From Maribacter sp. PR1 (GTDB taxonomy: Bacteria; Bacteroidota; Bacteroidia; Flavobacteriales; Flavobacteriaceae), in the NCBI RefSeq assembly GCF_028464145.1, contig NZ_JAQPCG010000008.1:62001-126000 (forward strand): a stretch of 64,000 nucleotides of DNA. The letters run 5' to 3'. Below are positions 1-9,545 of this stretch, piece by piece (within the stretch, counting starts at the first letter, position 1; every line of letters begins with the position of its first letter). Under the pieces are notes generated by a model. It made no database searches and was not told the origin of the DNA. It was given only the letters and a program-made list of their open reading frames with translations. The position numbers were made by a program, and so were the translations under genes.

Positions 1-2447
1 ATTACAGTTGGGAAATTTTCAATACGGATGGAAGCCCAACAACTAGAACGGACGATGCAGGTTTCCTTACCGGTTCCGGTACCGTTGCCAATATTCCGGC
101 AGCGGCAGGCAACTATATCGTACGGGTAACACAAGTGGCATTTCCAGAATGTTTCCAGGAAAGATCATTTACGATCAATTCGCCAACTGCGCCGATAACA
201 TTGAATCCGATTATCCTGACCGATGTAGGTTGTTCCAACGATCAAGGTGCCGCGGCCATAACGCCTGCGGGCGGACAAGGTCCGTATACCATAACGCTTA
301 CTCCTGCTTTGGGTACTTCGGTGTCCCAGAACAACGTATTTAGTCATGTTTTCCAAGGACTGAGCGCAGGAAATTACACGGTCACTGTGACCGATGCATT
401 GGGTTGTAGCCAGCTAACTGGTACCAATAGCTTTAGTCTGGTAGTACCTGATCCAATAACCGGTAGCACAGCTAGTACGGCCTTAGTATGTGAAGGCGAC
501 ACAAATGCCTCGATTACGGTAACCTTGAGTCCAAGAAACGTAACGACCAATTATCGTTATGTACTAAACAAGTATACCGATGCGGCGAGAACTACCTTGT
601 TGAGTACTTCGGTTTCGCAAACGAATCCAACGTTCAACAATTTGGGCGCTGGTTTCTATAGTGTATTGGTAACCGATGATATGGGATGTAACGCTACCTT
701 TGATGAGGACATCATTGAACCTACGGACGTAGAGGCACTATTGGTCACAAACCAGCAAATGACCTGCCAGAACGGTGCAGAACTTTTATTGGTGGCTTCG
801 GGCGGTACGGCTCCTTATCAGTGGAGTATCGATGGTGTTTCGTTCAATCCAATGAACGAGACAGTTACTACAAGTACACATTTATTCACCAATGTAACCG
901 CAGGAAATTATCGGTACTACATAATGGACAGTAACAGTTGTGTATCTATAGTTTCCAACTTGGTAGGTGTGGAAGATGTACCAGCGTTAACGATAGATAT
1001 TGACCCAACCGCAGCATTTGTCAACTGTAGCGGTGAGGCTACCGCATTGATTATGGCCGATGCTGAAGGCGGATTAGGAAATTATCAATTTGCCCTTTTC
1101 AGGGACGCAGCCACCACCGATGAGGTTCGACCTAACCAAAACAACGGTACTTTTGTCGACCTTCCCATGGGAACGTATTATGTAAGGGTACAAAGCGGGG
1201 ATTGTGAAACAGTTTCCCAAGCAATACAAATCGATGAACCCACTCCCATGGTGGTGACTCCTGACATAACGGATATTAGTTGTGCAAATGCAAATGATGG
1301 GGCCATTAGTTTGAGTGTTCAAGGAGGCACTGGGAATTATCAATTCGCCATTTCACCCAACCTGAACCAATTTGACGACCAAGGCACTTTTGATGAGTTG
1401 GAAGAAGGTACCTATACGGTGATAGTACAGGATGATAACGGATGTTTTGAAGTCATCGAATTTGAATTAATAGCACCAGAACCCTTGGAAATGGATGCTA
1501 CCAGTACGCCAGAAATATGTGCTGGTGATGAAGATGGTACAATTTCAATTACGGTAAATGGAGGAACGGCCCCTTATAGTACGGCCTTAAATTCCAATGA
1601 AGAAGCAGATTTCGTACAAGATCGCTCGCTTTTTCAATTTCTGCCAGGAGGTACATATATTGTTTTTGTTAAGGATGCTAATGGATGTACAACAAACCAG
1701 ACCATAACTGTTGAAAACGGTGCCAACCTCAACGCCAGTGCAGAAGTCATTTATGAATGTTCTGGAGATATTCCAGATAACAGAATAGCCCTTGTATTAG
1801 AAGACCCAAGTGTTGCAGGGGATGTATTGTATGCATTGGACTCTAGCAATGCCAACGATTATAGGTTAGAACCTGACTTTACCAATATGACCCCTGGTTC
1901 TCATTATGTGAATATCATACATGCCAACGGGTGTACAAATACGATTGAGTTTGAGGTACAGAATTTTGAGCCATTGGAATTAATCTTGGAGCAAAATAAC
2001 CTGAACGAGATTACGGCAGTGGCATCTGGAGGGACTGGTGAATACACCTACTATTTTGGCGACAGGGACAACGGAGATGACAATACAATATATATAACAC
2101 GTACGGATACTTATACCGTTAGAGTATTAGATACAAATGGATGTGAGTCGACGGCAAACATTTTTATGGAATTTATAGATATTGAAATACCCAACTTCTT
2201 TACCCCAGATGGGGATGGAGAGAATGACCGCTGGATTCCTAAAAATATAGAACCATATCCAAATATTTTTGTTAAAATCTTTGATAGATACGGTAGGGAA
2301 ATCTATATCATCAGAAACGGTGAAGAAGGATGGGACGGATTATACCAAGAAACCGATTTACCTACTGGAGACTACTGGTACATTATCAAATTGAAAGGTG
2401 AGGAAGACCAGAGGGAATTTGTAGGGCATTTTACCTTATATCGTTAG
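1..2447 (+). CDS. SprB-repeat surface adhesin with T9SS type B sorting domain (5' end outside window)
   Basis: The frame is open from base 3, so this is the last 814 residues of a larger secreted protein; the first ATG inside the window (135) is not a natural start. It consists of repeated beta-rich modules of about 75-85 residues, each with a GG(T/Q)xPY-type core (GGTAPYQWSIDG, GGTGNYQFAIS, GGTAPYSTALN) and a conserved Asn-Gly-Cys or Gly-Cys turn, as in SprB-like repeats of flavobacterial gliding adhesins. The last ~85 residues are a CHU_C/gliding-motility-associated C-terminal domain: NFFTPDGDGENDRW, then FDRYGREI, GWDGLY and a final GHFTLYR. That domain directs export through the type IX secretion system and cell-surface attachment. 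A rho-independent terminator follows. Family assignment is firm; the ligand and a role in gliding are not shown. Confidence 0.9.
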   Translation, partial: YSWEIFNTDGSPTTRTDDAGFLTGSGTVANIPAAAGNYIVRVTQVAFPECFQERSFTINSPTAPITLNPIILTDVGCSNDQGAAAITPAGGQGPYTITLTPALGTSVSQNNVFSHVFQGLSAGNYTVTVTDALGCSQLTGTNSFSLVVPDPITGSTASTALVCEGDTNASITVTLSPRNVTTNYRYVLNKYTDAARTTLLSTSVSQTNPTFNNLGAGFYSVLVTDDMGCNATFDEDIIEPTDVEALLVTNQQMTCQNGAELLLVASGGTAPYQWSIDGVSFNPMNETVTTSTHLFTNVTAGNYRYYIMDSNSCVSIVSNLVGVEDVPALTIDIDPTAAFVNCSGEATALIMADAEGGLGNYQFALFRDAATTDEVRPNQNNGTFVDLPMGTYYVRVQSGDCETVSQAIQIDEPTPMVVTPDITDISCANANDGAISLSVQGGTGNYQFAISPNLNQFDDQGTFDELEEGTYTVIVQDDNGCFEVIEFELIAPEPLEMDATSTPEICAGDEDGTISITVNGGTAPYSTALNSNEEADFVQDRSLFQFLPGGTYIVFVKDANGCTTNQTITVENGANLNASAEVIYECSGDIPDNRIALVLEDPSVAGDVLYALDSSNANDYRLEPDFTNMTPGSHYVNIIHANGCTNTIEFEVQNFEPLELILEQNNLNEITAVASGGTGEYTYYFGDRDNGDDNTIYITRTDTYTVRVLDTNGCESTANIFMEFIDIEIPNFFTPDGDGENDRWIPKNIEPYPNIFVKIFDRYGREIYIIRNGEEGWDGLYQETDLPTGDYWYIIKLKGEEDQREFVGHFTLYR

Positions 2448-2466
2448 AAAATAGTAATAGAAAAAT

Positions 2467-2495
2467 AAGCCCGTATCTTAAAAGAATACGGGCTT
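2467..2495 (+). terminator. Rho-independent terminator after the SprB-like gene
   Basis: A perfect 10-bp inverted repeat (AAGCCCGTAT / ATACGGGCTT) with a 9-nt loop is followed by TTTT, 20 nt after the stop codon of the upstream adhesin gene. Confidence 0.85.
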
Positions 2496-2637
2496 TTCTA
2501 TTTATCAAAAATAAAGGGAAATAGGGGCCTTGTCGATGAAATACCACATAAATAAGACAATTCACAACAAACTATTGTAGGCCAAACCCCGTTTCATTTT
2601 ATTTGAAAAACACTATACCATTGACAATCAAACTTAG

Positions 2638-5600
2638 ATGTTAAAGCTTAAAATATTCAATTTTCTGGTTGTAGTTTTTATTACTGCTTTCAGCTATGGC
2701 CAGTTGAGTAATCTACATTATTTACCACCGCTGAAACAAGGGCAGAACAATCAGGCTATTCAACAACAGGCTGTACACTTATCTACACCTGTGACTTCTA
2801 GTTTTATGGTTAATGTATACCGTGGTACCAGTATCACTCCAATAACTTCCTTTACAATTTCAAAAACCAGCCCTGCAGTATATGACCCTGGCAATGGTGA
2901 TAACAACATTACCTTAGTAAGTAATAGTAATACTGGAGTCATACTAAGCAATAGCGGTTTACGCTTTGAAGCCCCGAGTGGGGAGAAGTTTTATGTAAAT
3001 TATAGGGGGCGATCCGGATCACAAGCAGCTTCTTTAACCTCGAAAGGTAGGTCGGCACTAGGTACTCGGTTCAAATGGGGCGGTGTTCCAAACTTGGGCA
3101 GTCACCCTTCCAAATCAAATACCTTAGGTATTATGGCCACAGAAGACAATACCACAGTGACCATTTCTGGTTACGACCCTAATTGTGAATTTAGACTGGG
3201 CAATAATGTGGCTGGAATTACGGCAAATTCCTATAGTATTACGTTAGATGCAAATGAGTCCTTCGTATTTGAAAACTATGTGGGCAACTCCCCTACCACT
3301 GCCAATAGTCAGGGTTGGATTGGTGCCTCTGTCCTAGCGGATAAGGATATCGTAATAAGCAACGGTTCACTTAATTATGGTAGACAGGTAGGCAATAGTA
3401 ATAGGGATGCCGGAATTGACCAACCTGTACCGGAAGATAAATTAGGAAAGGAATATGTGTTCGTAAGGGGTAATGGAAACTCTAATGGATGGACCGAATT
3501 CCCCATAATCATTGGTGTAGCTAATAATACACAGATTTTTGTGAACGGCTCAACAACACCTATTGCTACGATTAACAACGGAGAGTATTTTGAGATACCC
3601 AGTAGTAACTACTCCTCTAATTCGGTTGGAGCTAACATGTTTGTGGAAACATCCAAAGATGTATACGCCTACCAATGTTTGGGAGGATCCACAGCAGCCT
3701 ATACCCAAGGACTTAACTTTGTGGCTCCGGTGAATTGTTTACTACCGGACGTCATGGACAATATTCCTGATATTACCGATGTTGCGGGCACAACCATTTC
3801 TGGTGGGGTAACTATAATTGCCTCCACAGCAACTCCTGATGCCAACATAACGGTAATGGATGGTGGTGGAACCGTGAGCTTGCCAGCCTCCAATGCCGTT
3901 GCAGGAAGTACGGACTGGAAAACGTTTTATATACCTAATTTAACAGATGACGTGAGTGTTCAATCTACTGGTCCTGTTGCTGTTGGATTTTTTGGTTTTA
4001 ACGGGGCAAGAGGGGTAGCAGGCTACTTTTCTGGTTTTGATACGACTCCTAATGTGGATTTACAAATTACAGGCGCCGGCTGTTTGCCAGGTGCCGCTTT
4101 AGAAATTGCAGGGAGTGAGACCTTCGACGCATACCAATGGTATAGCGATGGCACTATTATTCCCGGAGCTACCGGTAGTTCCTATGCTGCTAATACTGCT
4201 GGGGATTACTATGTAAGAGTGACCCGAGGTAGTTGTACCTATGACTCCAACGCACTTTCTGTCTATTATTGCAATCCTGATATTCAGCTCATAAAAAATA
4301 CAGATACCGAATCCTTGAACGAGGGTGATATTGTAAACTTTACAATATCCGTTCAGAACTTTGGAGTCAATCCTGCTACAAATACCGTAGTAACGGATGT
4401 ACTGCCTAGTGGAATATCTTTAATATCGGCGACTCCTACTACAGGCAGCTGGTCCTACCCAAACTGGAACGTTGGCACGCTGGTTAGTGGCCAATTGGAG
4501 ACCATTACCATTACTGCTACCGCGAATTTTAATACCTCACCCAATCAAATAGCTCACTTGGCGAATGTTGCCACGAATAGCCAAGATCAGGTAGACAATA
4601 ATTTTAGTTTGGATAAGCCTACTGTAGCATTCATCCTTAATAATGATTTTGACGCGGATGGTGTTGTTGACGTTTTAGACCTTGATGATGACAATGATGG
4701 TATTTTAGATTGTACGGAATCGGAAGATACGCTCACCAATGGTCAATTTGGATGGTATCTAAACTCTCCTTCAGGAACAAGGGCAATGGATGGAATTTAT
4801 GATCCTGCAATCAGTTCCTGGTTCTTGGCATCTAGCACAAATATTGCTTTCAGTGGAATCACGGCAACTACGCCTACTAGTGCCGTGCAAATTAATAACA
4901 TGCCTTCCAATACCTTAGAAGAAGCCTTGTATAATAATGATTATATCGAAGTATCCTTTACTACGGCCAATAACTTGTCCAACCCCGTTCTGAACAGTAT
5001 AAATTGGGGCTGGTATCAACCTTCGGGTGGTGACTCCTATACCATGAGCGCGTATCTATCAGCCGATGGTTTTGTAAGTAGTATCCAAACCGTAGAAGGT
5101 TTGTTCATAACCAATGATGCAACAACCTATCAAGTATTTGATTTAATGAATCAGACTACTATACCGCTTTTAGCGAATACTACTTACACCTTGAGAGTGT
5201 ATGTCTATGGGCAGATTGATGATGATGGGACCAATTTTTCCACATTCGACGATATCAACTTTACCGTTTCATCTTGTAGGGGTGTGGATAGTGATTCGGA
5301 CAACATTATGGACAGTTACGAGCTAGACGCTGATAACGATACTTGCTCCGATGCCAACGAGGCCTATGCAGATTACGATGCGGATGGCGGTGATGATGGT
5401 GTTTATGGCAATGGATTGCCTGCAGTAAACCTAAATGGAACCGTTGTTGCAGCGACCTACCCTACTCCTGCCGATGGGGATTCCAATGGCAACTATGACT
5501 TTCAAGAGACGGGGTCCGCACCCAATATTACGGTACAGCCGATGGATACTACGACATTCGTCAACACGGACTCCAATATAGAAAGTATGGATGATGGGGA

Positions 5601-5862
5601 CAATTACCAATGGCAACTAAGCACAGATGGAGGAACCACTTTTAACGATATTTCTGATGGGTCGGAATACAGCGGAACAACTACCAATACGCTAATTGTA
5701 ATTACTCCGGAAATAGACAAAAATGGATATTTGTATAGGGTGATTATCACCGACGACTCATATGTCTGTGGAAGTACAACCTCTAATTCCGCTTTACTTA
5801 CCGTAGGAATTAGAACGGTCATATCAAACAGGCGTATAACCTATCGCGTAAATAAAAATTGA
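2638..5862 (+). CDS. Secreted IgGFc-binding / DUF11 / thrombospondin type 3 repeat protein
   Basis: 1074 residues. A signal peptide (hydrophobic residues 5-20, ending SYGQ) is followed by an IgGFc-binding-like N-terminal region (about 60-460), an Ig-like stretch (about 465-545, QWYSDGTIIPGA), a DUF11-type repeat (about 550-670) and Ca-binding thrombospondin type 3 repeats: FDADGVVDVLDLDDDNDG near 670, and a second acidic cluster near 885-930. A jelly-roll-like module lies between the two clusters. Another Ig-like module (QWQLSTDGGTTF) is near the end. This is a typical flavobacterial surface or adhesion protein. It has no recognisable CHU_C or Por-secretion domain; instead it ends in a short basic tail, NRRITYRVNKN. 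It lies 190 nt after the adhesin terminator, so it is probably its own unit. Its ligand is unknown. Confidence 0.8.
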   Translation: MLKLKIFNFLVVVFITAFSYGQLSNLHYLPPLKQGQNNQAIQQQAVHLSTPVTSSFMVNVYRGTSITPITSFTISKTSPAVYDPGNGDNNITLVSNSNTGVILSNSGLRFEAPSGEKFYVNYRGRSGSQAASLTSKGRSALGTRFKWGGVPNLGSHPSKSNTLGIMATEDNTTVTISGYDPNCEFRLGNNVAGITANSYSITLDANESFVFENYVGNSPTTANSQGWIGASVLADKDIVISNGSLNYGRQVGNSNRDAGIDQPVPEDKLGKEYVFVRGNGNSNGWTEFPIIIGVANNTQIFVNGSTTPIATINNGEYFEIPSSNYSSNSVGANMFVETSKDVYAYQCLGGSTAAYTQGLNFVAPVNCLLPDVMDNIPDITDVAGTTISGGVTIIASTATPDANITVMDGGGTVSLPASNAVAGSTDWKTFYIPNLTDDVSVQSTGPVAVGFFGFNGARGVAGYFSGFDTTPNVDLQITGAGCLPGAALEIAGSETFDAYQWYSDGTIIPGATGSSYAANTAGDYYVRVTRGSCTYDSNALSVYYCNPDIQLIKNTDTESLNEGDIVNFTISVQNFGVNPATNTVVTDVLPSGISLISATPTTGSWSYPNWNVGTLVSGQLETITITATANFNTSPNQIAHLANVATNSQDQVDNNFSLDKPTVAFILNNDFDADGVVDVLDLDDDNDGILDCTESEDTLTNGQFGWYLNSPSGTRAMDGIYDPAISSWFLASSTNIAFSGITATTPTSAVQINNMPSNTLEEALYNNDYIEVSFTTANNLSNPVLNSINWGWYQPSGGDSYTMSAYLSADGFVSSIQTVEGLFITNDATTYQVFDLMNQTTIPLLANTTYTLRVYVYGQIDDDGTNFSTFDDINFTVSSCRGVDSDSDNIMDSYELDADNDTCSDANEAYADYDADGGDDGVYGNGLPAVNLNGTVVAATYPTPADGDSNGNYDFQETGSAPNITVQPMDTTTFVNTDSNIESMDDGDNYQWQLSTDGGTTFNDISDGSEYSGTTTNTLIVITPEIDKNGYLYRVIITDDSYVCGSTTSNSALLTVGIRTVISNRRITYRVNKN

Positions 5863-5930
5863 GGTAATTCCTGTAACAAATTCGGAAACCGCTCGTCATG
5901 TAAGTACAATCAATCAAAAACATACTTGCT

Positions 5931-6833
5931 TTGAGCACTATACTTACCGTAAATAACCTAACAAAAAAATTTGGGTATCTAACAGCTGTAAAGGACTTAT
6001 CATTTTCTATTGAAAAAGGTAATGTTTATGGCATACTGGGACCGAATGGTAGCGGAAAATCTACAACGTTGGGAATCGTACTCAATGTTGTTAATAAAAC
6101 AAACGGAAATTTTTATTGGTTCGATGGGAATACTTCCACACACGAGGCTCTAAAAAAAGTAGGAGCGATTATTGAACGACCCAATTTCTATCCTTATATG
6201 ACAGCAGTCCAAAACTTAAAACTGGTCTGTAAAATAAAAGAAGTCGGTCAGGACAAAGTCGAGGAAAAACTTGAATTGGTAGGTCTTTTGGACCGAAAGG
6301 ACAGTAAGTTTAGAACGTATTCCTTAGGGATGAAACAGCGTTTAGCCATAGCTTCTGCCCTTTTGAACGACCCTGAAATTCTAATTCTTGATGAACCTAC
6401 CAATGGATTGGATCCCCAGGGAATTCATCAAATCAGGGAAATCATAAAAAAAATAGCCTCACAAGGAACAACAATCCTCTTGGCCTCCCACCTATTGGAT
6501 GAGGTAGAAAAAGTCTGTAGCCATGTAATTATCCTTAGAAAAGGTGAAAAACTCTATTCTGGCCGGGTTGATGGAATGTTGGCCAGCCATGGATTTTTTG
6601 AGTTAAAATCAGAGGATATGAAAAAATTGGAAGAGGCCTTAAAATCAAATAACAACTTCGCCGAAGTAAAACACGAAAATGGATTGATCACCGCCTTTTT
6701 AAAGGAAGAAATGGATGCCAAATCATTAAACGATTCCCTATACAAAAAAGGTATCGTGCTTTCCCACCTTGTAAAAAGAAAAGAAAGTCTGGAAGAGCAA
6801 TTCTTGACCTTGACCAAAAATCAATCTAACTAA
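5931..6833 (+). CDS. ABC transporter ATP-binding protein (ABC-2 exporter type)
   Basis: 300-residue ATPase of an ABC-2 export system. Visible motifs are Walker A GPNGSGKST (37-45), the Q-loop region near 82, a signature SLGMKQ (131-136) in place of LSGGQ, Walker B LILDEP (151-156), the D-loop NGLDP and the H-loop SH near 190. A C-terminal extension of about 80 residues is usual in this subfamily. The start is a TTG: the only nearby in-frame ATG (5898) is followed at once by a stop, and the ATPase fold begins directly after the TTG. The cognate permease starts 9 nt downstream, so the two are co-transcribed. The substrate (lipid, peptide or antibiotic) cannot be told. Confidence 0.9.
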   Translation: MSTILTVNNLTKKFGYLTAVKDLSFSIEKGNVYGILGPNGSGKSTTLGIVLNVVNKTNGNFYWFDGNTSTHEALKKVGAIIERPNFYPYMTAVQNLKLVCKIKEVGQDKVEEKLELVGLLDRKDSKFRTYSLGMKQRLAIASALLNDPEILILDEPTNGLDPQGIHQIREIIKKIASQGTTILLASHLLDEVEKVCSHVIILRKGEKLYSGRVDGMLASHGFFELKSEDMKKLEEALKSNNNFAEVKHENGLITAFLKEEMDAKSLNDSLYKKGIVLSHLVKRKESLEEQFLTLTKNQSN

Positions 6834-6842
6834 TCGAATACC

Positions 6843-7676
6843 ATGATAAGACTATTACAAATAGAATTTATAAAACTATGGAACAATAGGGCCAGTAAAG
6901 TATTGATCATTTCCTATTTTTTCATTCTAACATCGATTGCCTTAGTGGCGGCAATTAAGTTCGATATAGGCCCAGTAAAGTTCCATTTAGCGGATATAGG
7001 CATATTCAACTTTCCATACATTTGGCATTTCAATACTTTTATCACTGCCTTTTTTAAGCTGTTTTTAGCTATTGTAATTGTATCTATGATGTCCAATGAA
7101 TACAGTAACAAAACAATAAAACAGAATCTTATCGATGGCCTATCCAAAAAGGAATTTATACTATCAAAATTTTTAACGGTAGTTTCCTTTTCTATTATAT
7201 CAACGGTTTTCGTCTTCGTGGTATCCCTTATTCTAGGATTGTTTTATTCGGATTATGATGAATTATCCATCATTTTCTCCGATTTGGAGTTCATAGCAGC
7301 ATTCTTTTTCAAATTAATGGGGTTCTTTTCTTTCTGTCTTTTTCTAGGAATACTCGTAAAACGTTCTGCTTTCGCTCTGGGTTTCCTCATTTTATGGCAA
7401 ATACTGGAAGGGATAACTAGGGGACTTATTCGCTGGAAACTATTTGATGGTGATACTACGGACATGGTAATGGGGTTCTTTCCGCTTCAGTCCATGTTTA
7501 ACCTTATCAAAGAACCTTTTACCCGTTTGGAAGCGGTACAAACTGTTGCCGACCAAGTTGGAGAACATATTAATCTGAACTACCAGGTTCATTGGTGGGA
7601 GTTTTTAATTGTCATTTCATGGACCACCATATTCATCTATCTATCATACGTACTGCTTAAAAAGCGAGATTTATAA
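6843..7676 (+). CDS. ABC-2 type transporter permease
   Basis: 277-residue integral membrane protein with about six hydrophobic segments. The first is near residues 20-40, followed by a long extracytoplasmic loop and paired helices. It begins MIRLLQIEFIKLWNNR, the usual ABC-2 permease opening, in which an amphipathic N-terminal helix precedes the first membrane span. It sits 9 nt after the ATPase gene and completes a two-gene exporter. The Glu/Lys-rich cytoplasmic turn SNEYSNKTIKQNLIDGLSKK matches the ABC2_membrane family. Nothing nearby identifies a substrate; the flanking genes are T9SS cargo proteins, which may be coincidence. Confidence 0.88.
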   Translation: MIRLLQIEFIKLWNNRASKVLIISYFFILTSIALVAAIKFDIGPVKFHLADIGIFNFPYIWHFNTFITAFFKLFLAIVIVSMMSNEYSNKTIKQNLIDGLSKKEFILSKFLTVVSFSIISTVFVFVVSLILGLFYSDYDELSIIFSDLEFIAAFFFKLMGFFSFCLFLGILVKRSAFALGFLILWQILEGITRGLIRWKLFDGDTTDMVMGFFPLQSMFNLIKEPFTRLEAVQTVADQVGEHINLNYQVHWWEFLIVISWTTIFIYLSYVLLKKRDL

Positions 7677-7714
7677 GTAGGGTAGAACATCGATATTTTA
7701 TCCTATTTAACACG

Positions 7715-7767
7715 TTTTAAGGCCTTAAAATTTTCATTTTGTAGTATATTGTATTGTTTGCAAACAA
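7715..7767. promoter_or_regulatory. Two perfect palindromes in the gap before the tandem T9SS genes
   Basis: TTTTAAGGCCTTAAAA (7715-7730, 16 bp, no loop) followed by a T-rich stretch, and TTGTTTGCAAACAA (7754-7767, 14 bp) ending 3 nt before the ATG at 7771. The first could act as a terminator of the exporter pair or as an operator. The second overlaps the expected ribosome-binding region of the next gene. Function is inferred only from symmetry and position. Confidence 0.35.
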
Positions 7768-7770
7768 GCT

Positions 7771-9540
7771 ATGAAAATGAAACAGAATACATCAATATGT
7801 AAAATATTGGCTATGCCCATATTTTACATATTGTTTTTATGCTGTATTTTGAAAGTTCCTGCACAGGAATGTCCTTCCCTGGTCAGCCCATTTGATGGAG
7901 AGAATCAGGTAGCCCTAAACGCATCCATCACTTGGGAAGCAGTTGTTGGAGTTCCTGGCTATATTATATCCTTGGGTACCACACCTGGAGGTACGGATAT
8001 CCTTAATGAACTAAATGTTGGGGCGTCTAATAGGTATACGCCACCTACCGGTTTACCTGAAAATACCCAAATCTATATTACCATTACCCTATTCTTCTTT
8101 AACCAGCCCAACATCCCGTGCGAAAGCCAAAGTTTTACAACCGACGAATTAACGGAAGTACCTGACTGTACTTCTTTATCGATTCCTACGGATAATGAAG
8201 TTGATGTGAATACAGGTACCAATATTTCTTGGGAGGTCTCACCAGGTGCTACCAACTATTATTTGACCATTGGCACTACTTTGAATGGGGGTGAAATTAT
8301 AGATAATTTGGAAGTTGGCAATGTGCTGACCTACAATCCAGCTACGGATTTACCATCCGAGACAGAAATTTTCGTATCTGTTGTGCCCCAAAACAGGATT
8401 GGTTTAGCTAGCGGATGTACAACGTTTACATTTACAACGGCTCCTAATGCGGTTTTACCCATTTGCACTAACTTGATTACACCATTTAATGGCGAAACCA
8501 ATGTGCCTTTGAGTCCCGTTTTGGAATGGAATGAAGTACCCAATGCAACCGGCTATAGAGTCTCCATTGGCACTACACCTTTTGAGACCGATATTTTAAA
8601 CAATGCCTCGTTTTTCAGAAATTCCACTATGGTTATCGATTTTGAACCTAACCGTACTTTTTTTATTAAAATAGTCCCCTTTAATGATGCTGGAGAAGCC
8701 ATTGGTTGTTCCCAGGAAACATTTTCAACAATATTGGGGTGTGGCCCCTATTTTGATCCACTTTCAGAAGGTTTAGTTGTTCTAAATCCTGAAATATCCT
8801 TCCCGGAAAGCATAGGAATTTGTTTGGATAATACTACAAATTTAATTTCGGCAACGGATGAGGCCGATGGTTATAGATGGTATAAAGTGGACATCAACGG
8901 TGACGAGAAATTAATCTCAACGGAACCTGAGGTTTCCATTTACGAAGAGGGCGAATACGTTTACGAAATATTTGATATTATCAGCGGTTCCGAAGGAACT
9001 TTTGAATGCTCTTCTTCCAAAATTTTTCAAGTTAAGGAATCTTCTGTCGCTATCATTAACAATGTTCAGGTAACCCAACAAGCAAATGGATTGAATTTTG
9101 AAGTAGAGGTTGAGGGTGAAGGGGAATATGAATATGCTTTGGACAATGCAAATGGGCCTTATCAAGATTCTAATAAATTCATTGGTATTGACTTGGGAAC
9201 ACACATCGTTTTTGTCCGTGATAAAAATGGATGTGGAATTGTGGAAAAAACAGTGAAAACAGATTTGACTGTTGATGGGTTTCCAAAGTTTTTTACTCCT
9301 AATGGGGATAGGATAAACGATTTTTGGCAATATAGATCTATAACGGATAATGAGGATATCCGCATAATAAACATCTATATTTTTAACAGATATGGTAACC
9401 TTTTGGCTCAAATAAACCCAAGTTCCGTTGGATGGGATGGAAGGCTTAATGGTAAGGCCCTTCCGGAATCCAATTATTGGTTTAGGGCCCAGTTTGAAAA
9501 TAATAAAGAAGTAAGTGGATATTTTATTTTAAAAAGGTAG
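7771..9540 (+). CDS. T9SS type B cargo protein with three fibronectin-like repeats
   Basis: 589 residues. A signal peptide (hydrophobic about 10-32, ending VPAQ) is followed by three repeats of about 100 residues. Each starts with Cys-(P/T)-x-L, carries a Trp in the ITWE/ISWE/LEWN strand, and has a G(Y/N)xxSxGTTP-like strand, as in fibronectin III-like or Big-type modules. A non-repeated middle (about 330-490) precedes a CHU_C T9SS sorting domain: FPKFFTPNGDRINDFWQY, FNRYGNLLAQI, GWDGRLNGKALP and a final SGYFILKR. It is therefore a secreted or surface-anchored protein. The next gene is a shorter paralogue 5 nt downstream, so the two are co-transcribed. No enzymatic motif is seen; an adhesin or structural role is likely. 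Confidence 0.87.
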   Translation: MKMKQNTSICKILAMPIFYILFLCCILKVPAQECPSLVSPFDGENQVALNASITWEAVVGVPGYIISLGTTPGGTDILNELNVGASNRYTPPTGLPENTQIYITITLFFFNQPNIPCESQSFTTDELTEVPDCTSLSIPTDNEVDVNTGTNISWEVSPGATNYYLTIGTTLNGGEIIDNLEVGNVLTYNPATDLPSETEIFVSVVPQNRIGLASGCTTFTFTTAPNAVLPICTNLITPFNGETNVPLSPVLEWNEVPNATGYRVSIGTTPFETDILNNASFFRNSTMVIDFEPNRTFFIKIVPFNDAGEAIGCSQETFSTILGCGPYFDPLSEGLVVLNPEISFPESIGICLDNTTNLISATDEADGYRWYKVDINGDEKLISTEPEVSIYEEGEYVYEIFDIISGSEGTFECSSSKIFQVKESSVAIINNVQVTQQANGLNFEVEVEGEGEYEYALDNANGPYQDSNKFIGIDLGTHIVFVRDKNGCGIVEKTVKTDLTVDGFPKFFTPNGDRINDFWQYRSITDNEDIRIINIYIFNRYGNLLAQINPSSVGWDGRLNGKALPESNYWFRAQFENNKEVSGYFILKR

Positions 9541-9545
9541 ACCAT

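Noticed and set aside
5898-5900. ATG upstream of the ABC ATPase as alternative start
   Set aside because: It is followed immediately by an in-frame TAA stop.
5863-5930. Possible frameshifted T9SS sorting domain after the 1074-residue protein
   Set aside because: Only 68 nt separate the stop from the ABC ATPase start, too short for a ~85-residue domain in any frame.
8917-9411. 164-codon minus-strand frame opposite the T9SS gene
   Set aside because: It is a mirror of a strongly supported T9SS cargo gene, with no recognisable domain and no signals.
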